20,852 nt of DNA from Gammaproteobacteria bacterium (GTDB taxonomy: Bacteria; Pseudomonadota; Gammaproteobacteria; JABABF01). The stretch lies in assembly GCA_014238345.1 (NCBI GenBank), contig JABABF010000099.1:1-20852 (forward strand), given 5' to 3'. Under the pieces are notes generated by a model. The model was not told the origin of the DNA and did not search any database. It saw nothing but the letters and a program-made list of their open reading frames with translations. The translations under genes and the position numbers were made by a program. Below are positions 7,179 to 15,068 of the stretch, one piece after another. Position 1 is the first letter of the stretch. Each line of letters starts with the position of its first letter.

Positions 7179-8148
7179 CCAGCAGATCATGCAAGTGGAT
7201 GACCCCGAGTGCCCGCCTGTTCGCATCGACGCAGACCAGCGAGGTGGTGCGATGATGCTCCATTGCTGTCATTGCTGTCGCGGCCAAGCTATCGGGTGTG
7301 GTGGTGTGCCCCCCCGGGGTCATCAGATCGTGGATCACTGCACCTAGTGGGTCCAGATTAGCGGCAAAGGCGCGGCGCAGGTCACCATCGGTAAAAACGC
7401 CGAGCAACAGCCCATCCTCACTGAGAATGGTCGTCATGCCGAGTCGCTTGCTGTTCATTTCGACGATGGCATCTGCCAAGGTGGTGTTGCGGCTCACGCT
7501 GGGTATTTTGTCGCCGCTTCTCATCAGCTGATCGACGGTGAGTAGCAACCGACGACCCAAGGCTCCTCCAGGGTGTGCCAAAGCAAAATCTTGGTGGGTG
7601 AATCCCCGTGCCTCCAATAGCGCAATGGCGAGGGCATCACCCAGCGCCAACATGACGGTGGTGCTGGCAGTGGGGGCAAGATCCAAGGGGCAGGCTTCAT
7701 TTTTGACACTGGTATCGAGCCACAGATCTGCGGTCTGAGCTAATGGCGAGGCTCCATCGCCGGACAGGCAGATCAGAGGGATCCGCTGGCGCTGCAATAA
7801 TGGTGCCACAGTGAGCAATTCCGTTGCGGCACCAGATTGCGAGAGTGCGATAACCAAGTCACCTGTCACGACCATGCCCAAGTCACCATGGCAGGCCTCT
7901 GCCGGATGCAGGAAAGCCGCTGGGGTGCCGGTGCTGGAGAAAGTGGCGGCGATTTTTCGTGCCACATGCCCAGATTTTCCGATGCCGGTGACGATTACCC
8001 GCCCTGCGCAATCCAGCATGAGCTCGCAGGCACGCTCGAAATCGGCACCGATGCGTTGCTCGAGCTGCGCCATTGCCTCGCACTCAAGGCGCACTGTACG
8101 GCGTCCGATCTCGGCTAAAGCTGTGGCCGGGGGGGTGGTGTCGGTCAT
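7162..8148 (-). CDS. kdsD: D-arabinose 5-phosphate isomerase KdsD
   Basis: From ATG 8148 the protein is 328 residues, the same length as E. coli KdsD. The N-terminal SIS sugar-isomerase domain shows VIVTGIGKSGHVARKIAATFSSTGT split across the active-site loop (Lys58 in GIGKSGH) and HPAEACHGDLGMV; two CBS domains follow from about residue 200. It converts ribulose-5-phosphate to arabinose-5-phosphate, the first step to Kdo. The start is chosen because it falls 7 bp after the yrbG stop and gives the family length; an upstream in-frame start at 8190 would run inside yrbG. The coding strand contains two 7-base C/G runs (7309-7315 and 8129-8135), but the frame is intact. Confidence 0.96.
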   Translation of the reverse strand: MTDTTPPATALAEIGRRTVRLECEAMAQLEQRIGADFERACELMLDCAGRVIVTGIGKSGHVARKIAATFSSTGTPAAFLHPAEACHGDLGMVVTGDLVIALSQSGAATELLTVAPLLQRQRIPLICLSGDGASPLAQTADLWLDTSVKNEACPLDLAPTASTTVMLALGDALAIALLEARGFTHQDFALAHPGGALGRRLLLTVDQLMRSGDKIPSVSRNTTLADAIVEMNSKRLGMTTILSEDGLLLGVFTDGDLRRAFAANLDPLGAVIHDLMTPGGHTTTPDSLAATAMTAMEHHRTTSLVCVDANRRALGVIHLHDLLDAGVE

Positions 8149-8155
8149 AGAGAGA

Positions 8156-9094
8156 TCAATAGTTGAACAGAAGCACACAGTAGCCAGCATAGCAACATAG
8201 TAGCAAGGCGGCGGGAAAGCGCCCGATCCGCATGGGATCAGTGCCGCGCCAGTGCTGAACCCACAGCAGTGCGGCCAGCGTAGCGCTCAACACTAAGCAG
8301 ATGACCCCGTCGCGGTACAGAACGGTGCTGTCGGGTGCTTGCCAGGGGTTCAGCGCTACTGCCACGCCAAGTGTGCCGAACAAATTAAAGATATTTGAGC
8401 CCAGTACATTGCCGATGGCGAGGCCGTGTTCGCCGCGCCGTGCGCTGCTCAGCGAGGCGCTGATCTCTGGCAGACTGGTGCCGATGGCCACAGCGGTAGC
8501 TCCGACGACCAATTCGCTGATGCCGAAGTTCAGTGCCAGCTGCGAGGCACCGTACACCAACAGCTTGGCACCCGCGGTCAGCAGGACGAGGCCGATAGCA
8601 AACCACAGCCAGTCACGCCGTCCGCAGTGCTCGTCGCTCAGCTCTGCATCAGTCTTCTCAGCGGCGGTCAGCAATAGCCACATGGCGATTCCAAGTCCGA
8701 GTAGTAGCGCGCAACCTTCGTTGCGACTGAGCTCCAGATCGGCCAGTGCGGCACAAGTGGCCACGATCGCTACCAGCGATAGCGGTAGGGCTCGGCGTAG
8801 CGGGGCGTAGGCTATGGTCAGCGGAAATACCAGAGCGGTTAAGCCGAGCGCCAAGCCCAAATTGGCGATATTGGAGCCCAAGGCGTTGCCGACCGCAATA
8901 GCGCTACGCTGATCCAGTGCAGCGCTGACGGCGATAGCCAATTCTGGCAGCGAAGTCCCCAGAGCAAGGGCGGTGGCACCGACGACAGCCGGAGGTAGAC
9001 GCAGTTGTGCTGCGATACCCAGTGTGGCATCAAGCAGGTGTTCGGCGCTCCATATCAAGATCCCAAGGCCTGCCAACACGGTGAGAAAATGCAT
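8156..9094 (-). CDS. yrbG: Calcium/sodium antiporter family protein YrbG
   Basis: A 312-residue integral membrane protein of the Ca2+:cation antiporter family. The two inverted alpha-repeats are clear: GATALALGTSLPELAIA with GNALGSNIANLGL in the first half, and GATAVAIGTSLPEISAS with GNVLGSNIFNLFG in the second; their Glu residues (in SLPE) coordinate the ions. About ten hydrophobic segments are visible. A hydrophilic loop (AEKTDAELSDEHCGRRD) separates the halves. It begins the minus-strand LPS cluster, as in E. coli and Pseudomonas, and is divergent from mlaC. The physiological ion of YrbG proteins is not well settled. Confidence 0.93.
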   Translation of the reverse strand: MHFLTVLAGLGILIWSAEHLLDATLGIAAQLRLPPAVVGATALALGTSLPELAIAVSAALDQRSAIAVGNALGSNIANLGLALGLTALVFPLTIAYAPLRRALPLSLVAIVATCAALADLELSRNEGCALLLGLGIAMWLLLTAAEKTDAELSDEHCGRRDWLWFAIGLVLLTAGAKLLVYGASQLALNFGISELVVGATAVAIGTSLPEISASLSSARRGEHGLAIGNVLGSNIFNLFGTLGVAVALNPWQAPDSTVLYRDGVICLVLSATLAALLWVQHWRGTDPMRIGRFPAALLLCCYAGYCVLLFNY

Positions 9095-9162
9095 GCCAGA
9101 GAACTTTGCGCTGAGGAGGTTACTCAGCCACTATTTTAGCGGTGTGGGCAACTGCTGATGCG

Positions 9163-9168
9163 TATAAT
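9163..9168 (+). promoter_or_regulatory. Perfect -10 hexamer upstream of mlaC
   Basis: TATAAT lies here in the 132-bp divergent region between yrbG and the mlaC signal-peptide start. No good -35 box occurs 16-18 bp upstream. If used, transcription would start near 9175, which rules out the upstream ATG at 9158 as the mlaC start and supports ATG 9227. The sequence GAGGAGGT at 9112-9119 in the same region precedes no gene on the plus strand. Confidence 0.4.
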
Positions 9169-9226
9169 AGTTTTTCATGCGACAATTTTCTTTTCGGGAG
9201 CAATGCGGTTAGTGATAGGCGACACG

Positions 9227-9964
9227 ATGGCAGAAAAGTGGCAGCTCACTGGTTGGAGTGGCGTAGCGCTGTGTGTGGTCATGCTGTGGGCGGCACCGGT
9301 TCCGGTCGCTCTGGCTCAGCTGTCGCCGGAGACACCGGAGACAGAGATACAGGCGCAGGCTCTGGTGCAACGGGTGACTGAGCGCCTGCTGGAGCTGAGT
9401 CGGACACAGATCAAAAGCGATGGCGATAACGATCTGTTCTTCACCAAGGTGTCCGCAGCGTTGACCGGTGCGGTGGACTTTACCCGATTCTCCCATGGTG
9501 TCATGGGTGTCTACGCCAATGCCGAGTCACTGGCCGACCTGCCACCTGTAGCACGCAAGCATCGCCGGGCACAGATCGAACAATTCACCGAAGTTTTTAT
9601 CAGTGGGCTGGTGCGCAACTACGGAGGCATTTTCCTGACAGTATTGCGTCTGGGTGATATAGAGGTGGAAACTCAACCAGTCAAGGCTCCGAGCAGGAGC
9701 GGCAAAGTAACGGTTGAACAGCTGGTCTTCGGCGCGGGCACAGCAGTGCCGATCCGCATTTACTACCGCCTGCAATATCGGCAATCCGATAAGCGTTGGG
9801 AGCTGCTCAACATTGCCGTGGACAAGTTAAACTTTGGCAAATTGTTTCGCTCCCAGTTCTATTCCTTGGCGGCGCAGTACCAGGAAGACTTGGATCAGGT
9901 GATCGGGGACTGGGCGAATTTGGGCACTGGGCCCGCCAAGGCAACGCACAGCGACGGCGGCTGA
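9227..9964 (+). CDS. mlaC: Phospholipid-binding periplasmic protein MlaC
   Basis: From ATG 9227 the protein is 245 residues (E. coli MlaC: 211). It starts with a clear signal peptide (GVALCVVMLWAAPVPVALA, then Gln) and AGG at 9217-9219 gives a ribosome site 7 bp upstream. The mature part fits the MlaC/Ttg2D family: VDFTRFSHGVMGVYA, RAQIEQFTEVFISGLVRNYG, VPIRIYYRLQYR and the C-terminal WELLNIAVDKLNFGKLFRSQF. MlaC carries phospholipids between the outer-membrane MlaA complex and the inner-membrane MlaFEDB transporter. The genes mlaF, mlaE and mlaD that normally precede it are absent here, and mlaB does not follow. Upstream ATGs at 9158 and 9203 only lengthen the N-terminus before the signal peptide. 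Confidence 0.88.
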   Translation: MAEKWQLTGWSGVALCVVMLWAAPVPVALAQLSPETPETEIQAQALVQRVTERLLELSRTQIKSDGDNDLFFTKVSAALTGAVDFTRFSHGVMGVYANAESLADLPPVARKHRRAQIEQFTEVFISGLVRNYGGIFLTVLRLGDIEVETQPVKAPSRSGKVTVEQLVFGAGTAVPIRIYYRLQYRQSDKRWELLNIAVDKLNFGKLFRSQFYSLAAQYQEDLDQVIGDWANLGTGPAKATHSDGG

Positions 9965-9980
9965 GGCGTGGGCACTGCCG

Positions 9981-10580
9981 TTGCCGAGTGATCGGCAGGG
10001 GGGCTTGGCCACTCAGTGCGCCATCGCCATCGCGCCAGTCGCCTTGCTGGTGGCGCTGTATCTCAGCGAGTGGCGGATTGTTGACGAGTGGTTTACTTAT
10101 CGACGCGATGCGGTGGGGGCGGGCGAGTGGTGGCGAATTTTCTCAGGCCATTTTGTACATTTGGAGTTTGGTCACCTAGTGTTGAATATGACGGCGTGGC
10201 TATTACTGTGCTGCTATGCCCAAGGAGCTGTGCCTGCGTCGCTATGGGCGCTGACTGCCCTACTCGCCAGTGGCATTTGTGGTCTCTGCATGTATTTATT
10301 CAATCCCGAGTTGGCATGGGTGGTTGGTCTTTCTGGACTTTTGCATGGCATTGCGGTGATGGTCGGATTGTACCGCTGGCGGCAGCTGAGCGACTGGACT
10401 GGAGCAATGTTGCTGGCACTGATCACGCTGAAACTGGGCTGGGAGCAGTGGCGGGGTCCGACTCCCGGAACAGCACAATTTCTGGAAATACCCGTGGTGG
10501 TGGATGCCCACCTCTACGGCGCCCTCAGTGCCCTGTGTTTGGTGCCGTGGCTGTGGCGGTCGGGGGTGGCGCGTGGATAG
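9981..10580 (+). CDS. Rhombosortase (rhomboid-family intramembrane serine protease)
   Basis: About 199 residues with six hydrophobic segments. Rhomboid features are complete: EWWRIFSGHFVHLEFGHLVLN (His65 and Asn69 in the second helix), GLSGLLHG with the nucleophile Ser118, and DAHLYGAL with His177 as its partner. The short form, and the SG-LHG and DAHLYG motifs, fit rhombosortases, which process proteins with a C-terminal GlyGly-CTERM anchor, rather than GlpG. No protein in this window ends in such an anchor, so its substrates must be encoded elsewhere. The start is uncertain: TTG 9981 is used, 16 bp after the mlaC stop, and no in-frame ATG is available. It overlaps the murA start by 8 bp. 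Confidence 0.82.
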   Translation: MPSDRQGGLATQCAIAIAPVALLVALYLSEWRIVDEWFTYRRDAVGAGEWWRIFSGHFVHLEFGHLVLNMTAWLLLCCYAQGAVPASLWALTALLASGICGLCMYLFNPELAWVVGLSGLLHGIAVMVGLYRWRQLSDWTGAMLLALITLKLGWEQWRGPTPGTAQFLEIPVVVDAHLYGALSALCLVPWLWRSGVARG

Positions 10581-11853
10581 TTTGATCATCCAAGGTGGTA
10601 GCTGTCTCAAGGGCACGATCAAGATCTCGGGTGCAAAAAACTCAGCTCTGCCGATTATGGCGGCAAGCTTGCTCAGCGAGGAGCCGATCTCACTGGGGAA
10701 CTTGCCGCACCTCGCCGATATCACGATGATGAATCAGCTGTTGATGAATATGGGTGCGAGAGTGGAATTTGCCGATGACCATCGCCGCCTGCAGCTACAC
10801 ACTGCCGAGGTGTACAACGAAGGCATCATGTTGGCACCACTGGCGCATACCATGCGCGCCTCCTTTTTAGTGCTGGGGCCATTACTGGCGCGTTTCGGCT
10901 ATGCGCGGTTGCCGTTACCCGGTGGTTGCGCTATCGGTCAGCGTCCAGTAGATATGCACTTGCGCGCACTAAGTGCGCTAGGGGTGTCCTTCGAGCTGGG
11001 CGATGCAGAGGTGGTGGGGCGAGTGGACGATAGCCTGCGCGGCGCTCAGGTGTCCTTCGAAGAGCCGACGGTGGGCGGCACCGAAAACATTCTGATGGCG
11101 GCGGTGCTGGCGTACGGCGAAACTTGTATTGACAATGCTGCGCGCGAGCCGGAAGTTGTTGATTTAGCACAGTGCCTGCAGGCGATGGGGGCGCGAATCG
11201 AAGGCGCGGGCACATCGACGATCACGGTCGAGGGGGTGGAGCGACTCGGCGCTTGTGACTACGACCTGATGCCAGATCGCATTGAGACGGGCACCTATTT
11301 GGTGGCCGCCGCCACCACGGGTGGCTCTGTGCGCCTTGAAAATGCTCGCGCCGATACTATTCAAGTTGTGATGCGCCACTTGGAGCAGGCTGGGGCAGAG
11401 CTGTCGACGGGGGAGGGTTGGGTGGCGTTGGACATGGGGGGGCGCACACCGCGAGCCGTAGATATTGAAACGGCACCCTACCCGGGTTTTCCAACAGATA
11501 TGCAGGCGCAGTTCACCGCTATGAACGCCATCGCTGATGGCTCGTCGCGCATCGTGGAGCGTGTTTTTGAGAATCGCTTTATTCACACCAAAGACCTGTG
11601 CCGTATGGGTGCGGATATTACCGTGTCAGGCAATGAGGCGCGATTGCGTGGCGGTGCCACGCTCCGAGGAGCCACCGTGGAGGCCAATGATTTGCGCGCT
11701 TCGGCCAGCTTGGTGATCGCGGGGTTGGTGGCCGAGGGCGAGACGACGATTGAGCACATCTACCACATTGATCGTGGCTATGAGTGGATTGAAGAGAAGC
11801 TGCGCCGCCTCGGTGCTGAGATCAAGCGCTGCCCCAACCAGTCCCAAGGCTGA
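10573..11853 (+). CDS. murA: UDP-N-acetylglucosamine 1-carboxyvinyltransferase MurA
   Basis: From GTG 10573 this is 426 residues (E. coli MurA: 419). It begins DSLIIQGGSCLKGTIKISG, then AKNSALPIMAASLL, the exact family opening, so the longer frame from 10504 is rejected. The substrate-binding Lys22 and the catalytic Cys119 in PLPGGCAIGQRPVDMH are present; this Cys is the residue modified by fosfomycin, so the enzyme is predicted sensitive type. Other family signatures are TVGGTENILMAA, YDLMPDRIETGTY and YPGFPTDMQAQF. It catalyses the first committed step of peptidoglycan synthesis in the cytoplasm. The mlaB and bolA-like ibaG genes usually just upstream are replaced by the rhombosortase. hisG starts 6 bp downstream. 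Confidence 0.97.
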   Translation: MDSLIIQGGSCLKGTIKISGAKNSALPIMAASLLSEEPISLGNLPHLADITMMNQLLMNMGARVEFADDHRRLQLHTAEVYNEGIMLAPLAHTMRASFLVLGPLLARFGYARLPLPGGCAIGQRPVDMHLRALSALGVSFELGDAEVVGRVDDSLRGAQVSFEEPTVGGTENILMAAVLAYGETCIDNAAREPEVVDLAQCLQAMGARIEGAGTSTITVEGVERLGACDYDLMPDRIETGTYLVAAATTGGSVRLENARADTIQVVMRHLEQAGAELSTGEGWVALDMGGRTPRAVDIETAPYPGFPTDMQAQFTAMNAIADGSSRIVERVFENRFIHTKDLCRMGADITVSGNEARLRGGATLRGATVEANDLRASASLVIAGLVAEGETTIEHIYHIDRGYEWIEEKLRRLGAEIKRCPNQSQG

Positions 11854-11859
11854 TATCTC

Positions 11860-12519
11860 ATGGCATCCCCGCTGACCGTGGCTGTGGCAAAAGGGCGGAT
11901 TTTCCAGCAGAGTCTGCCTCAGTTAGCGGCGGCTGGCGTAGAGCTGCCCGCAGCTCCTGTTGCCGGTGGCTCCACCCTCTGTCTGGACAGCGTTGACCGA
12001 GCCTATCGTCTGCTGATTGTGCGCGGCGCAGATGTGGCCACTTATGTGCAGCTAGGAGCCGCCCAGCTGGGAGTGATAGGCAAAGACATGCTGCTCGAAC
12101 ATGCCGCTGCCAGTGATGGTGCCGGGCTGTGTGAGTTGTTGGACTTGGGCATTGCCCGTTGTCGCCTGGTGCGCGCCGCGCGCACGGATGCCCCGGAATC
12201 GCCGCTAGGCCTGCGCCGCGTGGCCAGTAAATATGTGGCGTTGGCGCGCAGTTTCTATGCTGAGCGCGGCATTCAGATGCAGCTCATCAAACTGCACGGC
12301 TCTATGGAGTTGGCTCCGTTCTGCAATTTTGTGCACGAGATAGTCGACATCACCGACACCGGCACCACGCTGACCAGCCACGGCTTGCATGTGGTCGATG
12401 AGATCGCCCCCATCAGCGCCCGATTGGTTGCCAACAAGGCGGCGCTACGCTCGGACACCGACGCCATTGAGGCATTGTGCGAGCGGCTGTCCTCGGCGGT
12501 AGGCAGTGCCGACAGCTGA
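11860..12519 (+). CDS. hisG: ATP phosphoribosyltransferase, short form (HisG-S)
   Basis: A 219-residue short-form HisG: it starts LTVAVAKGRIFQQSLPQLAAAG and has the PRPP-binding EIVDITDTGTTLTSHGL near the C-terminus, but lacks the ~80-residue regulatory ACT-like domain of long HisG. Short HisG works only in a hetero-octamer with the HisZ regulatory subunit; hisZ is not in this window, as in Pseudomonas, where it lies elsewhere. It catalyses the first step of histidine synthesis (ATP + PRPP) and is normally feedback-inhibited by histidine through HisZ. It follows murA by 6 bp and precedes hisD. Confidence 0.95.
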   Translation: MASPLTVAVAKGRIFQQSLPQLAAAGVELPAAPVAGGSTLCLDSVDRAYRLLIVRGADVATYVQLGAAQLGVIGKDMLLEHAAASDGAGLCELLDLGIARCRLVRAARTDAPESPLGLRRVASKYVALARSFYAERGIQMQLIKLHGSMELAPFCNFVHEIVDITDTGTTLTSHGLHVVDEIAPISARLVANKAALRSDTDAIEALCERLSSAVGSADS

Positions 12520-12529
12520 GGGCGGGACA

Positions 12530-13882
12530 GTGGGCGGCGCAACCACCGAGCTGGTGCGGTGTTTGGATGCCTCGGAGCCGGGGTTTGATGCCTCTTTGGC
12601 CGCTTTGTCAACGGTGTCGGTGGCGCGCGATGCCGATGCCGAGAGGATTGCGGCGCGAATTGTCGAAGATGTGCGCCAGCGCGGTGATATTGCTCTATTG
12701 AAGCACAGCATAGAACTCGACACAACACTTGACGGCATTGCGCCCGTCAGTGTGGCCGAGCTTGAACTTCCCTTGGATCGCTGTCGTCGGGCACTGAAGG
12801 AGCTGGGTGCAGCGCAGCGTGAGGCACTGGAATATGCGGCTACGCGCATCCGCAGCTTCCACGAATGCGAGCGCGCCGCCGAGGGCGAAGAGGTGCGTTG
12901 GCATCAAGAGAATGCCGACGGTGTGAGCACCGGTCTGCGGACGCTACCGCTGGAGCGGGTGGGTCTCTATGTGCCGGGTGGGCGCGGAGCCTATCCGTCC
13001 ACTGTGCTGATGACCGCTTTGCCAGCCCGGGTGGCGGGGGTCGGCGAAATCATCGTCACCACCCCGACCGGAGGGGGGGAACCAGCACCGATGTTGCTCG
13101 CCGCCGCCGCGCTGGCTGAGGTGGACCGCCTGTTTTGCATCGGTGGTGCACAGGCCATAGCGGCATTGGCCTTTGGCACCGAGACGGTGCCAAAGGTGGA
13201 CAAAATTGTCGGCCCAGGAAACCGCTATGTCACCGCCGCCAAGCGCTTGGTCTACGGTCATGTCGGCGTGGATGCTCAGGCAGGTCCTTCAGAGGTGTTG
13301 ATCATTGCCGACAGCAGCGCAGATCCCGATTGGGTGGCGTTGGATTTATGTGCTCAAGCCGAGCATGATGTAGAGGCGCGAGCCCTGTTGCTGAGCCCGG
13401 ATGCCGAGCTAATCGTTGCGGTGGGTGAGCGCCTCGCACAACGGCTTGAGGAATGGCCGCGCCGGGAGATCATTGCCGCATCGCTAAGCCGCCACGGTGC
13501 GTTGATCAAAGTGGCCGACCTCGCTCAGGCCGTCGCCTTGGCCAATCGTCTGGCACCCGAACATCTAGGTCTGTGTGTCGCTGACCCTGATGCGTTGCTG
13601 CCAGATTTGCGCCATGCAGGAGCCATTATGCTGGGACATAGCGCAGCCGAGGTGTTCGGCGATTACTGCGCTGGCCCAAGCCATGTGTTACCGACGGGCG
13701 GTGCAGCGCGCTATGCTTCGGTGTTAGGGGTGCGAGATTTCCAGCGCCGCAGCTCACTACTGCGTTGCAGTGCTGGCGGTGCGGCGGCGTTGGCTCCCAC
13801 GGCGGCAGCATTGGCGCGGGTCGAGGGCTTGGAGGCGCATGCCCGCAGTGCCGATGCCCGCCGTAGCCGAGCCGCGGATTGA
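12530..13882 (+). CDS. hisD: Histidinol dehydrogenase HisD
   Basis: From GTG 12530 this is 450 residues (E. coli: 434). Signatures: GLYVPGGRGAYPSTVLM, GGAQAIAALAFGTETVPKVD, KIVGPGNRYVTAAKR, the catalytic Glu-His pair in LAPEHLGLC, and the zinc-binding C-terminal stretch EVFGDYCAGPSHVLPTGG. HisD oxidises histidinol to histidine in two NAD+-dependent steps. The start at 12530 is favoured by GAGGG at 12518-12522 with 7-bp spacing and by alignment of the N-terminus; a GTG at 12506 would overlap hisG and is less likely. The remaining his pathway genes are not here. Confidence 0.96.
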   Translation: MGGATTELVRCLDASEPGFDASLAALSTVSVARDADAERIAARIVEDVRQRGDIALLKHSIELDTTLDGIAPVSVAELELPLDRCRRALKELGAAQREALEYAATRIRSFHECERAAEGEEVRWHQENADGVSTGLRTLPLERVGLYVPGGRGAYPSTVLMTALPARVAGVGEIIVTTPTGGGEPAPMLLAAAALAEVDRLFCIGGAQAIAALAFGTETVPKVDKIVGPGNRYVTAAKRLVYGHVGVDAQAGPSEVLIIADSSADPDWVALDLCAQAEHDVEARALLLSPDAELIVAVGERLAQRLEEWPRREIIAASLSRHGALIKVADLAQAVALANRLAPEHLGLCVADPDALLPDLRHAGAIMLGHSAAEVFGDYCAGPSHVLPTGGAARYASVLGVRDFQRRSSLLRCSAGGAAALAPTAAALARVEGLEAHARSADARRSRAAD

Positions 13883-13909
13883 GCGCGCCAGTGTGCCTGA
13901 GCCATTGCC

Positions 13910-15028
13910 ATGTGCGCTGAGACGAGCCCCGGCACTGGGTCAGCGCCAGAGCAGTGGCTACGAGCCGAGTTGTTCGCGCTCAAGGCATACCCAGCGACGC
14001 ACCCGCCCGCTGGGGTGTTGCGTCTTGATGCTATGGAGAGTCCGTGGAGCTGGCCCGAGGCACTCAGCGCGGCTTGGCGCGAGCGGCTCGCCACGGTGCC
14101 GATCAATCGCTACCCCGACCCCGAGGCGCGTCAGTTGCGCGGTGCCTTGCGTCGGGCATTGGGAATCCCCGAGCGCTGGGAACTGTTACTCGGCAATGGC
14201 TCAGACGAAATCCTGCAATGGCTGATGGCTGCGGTGGCAGGGCCGGGGGGGCGTGTGTTGAGTCCCGAGCCCGGCTTTGCCATGTATCGCATCTTGGCTG
14301 AAGCCGCTGGTGCTCACTATTGCGGTGTACCGCTGAGGACTGATTTTCAATTGGATGCCGAGGCGTTGCGAGCGGCGCTACAACGCGAGTGTCCGGCGTT
14401 GACCTTGCTGGCGTTACCACACAACCCCACGGGTGCACTGCTACCGCTGGCTGAGTTGCGCGGGCTGATTGAAGCCGCGCCCGGTCTAGTGGTATTGGAT
14501 GAGGCCTATATGGCGTTCAGCGGTGTCGATCATCTGCCATTGCTTGATGATTACCGCAACGTGTTGGTGCTACGCACCCTGTCTAAACTGGGTCTGGCAG
14601 GGCTGCGGCTGGGGTTTTTGATCGGTGCACCAGCGGCACTGACGCAGATTGCCAAATTGCGTCTTCCCTACAACTTGGGGGCGCTGACTCAGGCGGCGGC
14701 AGAGCTGGTGGCGGAGCATTACGATACCTTCCTCAGTCGAGCCGAGGCATTGTGCGAGGCGCGTGAGGCGCTGCACTCCTTGCTGGCCGAGCTGGACGGA
14801 GTTGAGGTCTGGCCCAGCGCGGGCAATTTCCTTCTGTTGCGGGTGGATGTCGGGCGCGTTGAGGTGTTGTGGGAGCAATTATTGTCCCGCGGAGTGCTGG
14901 TCAAATGCCTTCACGGCGGACATCCGGCATTGTGTGGCTGTCTACGGGTCACGGTTGGCAGCCCACAAGAAAACGCCATCTTTCTGCGTAGCTTGGGCGA
15001 GTGCTTAGCCGGGCGGGAGACGGCCTGA
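13910..15028 (+). CDS. hisC: Histidinol-phosphate aminotransferase HisC
   Basis: A 372-residue PLP-dependent fold-type I aminotransferase. The cofactor lysine is Lys226 in RTLSKLGLAGLRLGF; other active-site pieces are NRYPDPEARQLR, GNGSDEILQ, PHNPTG (Asn172) and VVLDEAYMAF (Asp197, Tyr200). It converts imidazole-acetol phosphate to histidinol phosphate. The gene starts 27 bp after hisD. The direct sequence murA-hisG-hisD-hisC is the Pseudomonadales-type arrangement, distinct from the hisGDCBHAFI operon of enterics. The residues CLHGGHPALCGCLRVTVGSPQEN near the end are split as the family C-terminal domain. Confidence 0.95.
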   Translation: MCAETSPGTGSAPEQWLRAELFALKAYPATHPPAGVLRLDAMESPWSWPEALSAAWRERLATVPINRYPDPEARQLRGALRRALGIPERWELLLGNGSDEILQWLMAAVAGPGGRVLSPEPGFAMYRILAEAAGAHYCGVPLRTDFQLDAEALRAALQRECPALTLLALPHNPTGALLPLAELRGLIEAAPGLVVLDEAYMAFSGVDHLPLLDDYRNVLVLRTLSKLGLAGLRLGFLIGAPAALTQIAKLRLPYNLGALTQAAAELVAEHYDTFLSRAEALCEAREALHSLLAELDGVEVWPSAGNFLLLRVDVGRVEVLWEQLLSRGVLVKCLHGGHPALCGCLRVTVGSPQENAIFLRSLGECLAGRETA

Positions 15029-15068
15029 GAGAGCGTTTTGGCACGAGGCACGAGGATATAGATCAGTT

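Noticed and set aside
6679..7347. 222-residue plus-strand open frame opposite kdsC and kdsD
   Set aside because: Antisense to clear HAD and CBS motifs and Ser/Arg-rich without recognisable domains.
8301..8810. 169-residue plus-strand open frame opposite yrbG
   Set aside because: Antisense to the antiporter repeats; composition follows from the membrane gene on the other strand.
9158..9226. mlaC start at ATG 9158
   Set aside because: It overlaps a TATAAT hexamer and puts 23 residues ahead of an otherwise standard signal peptide.
10504..10572. Upstream extension of murA from 10504
   Set aside because: The added residues lie inside the rhombosortase and have no counterpart in MurA; GTG 10573 gives the conserved N-terminus.
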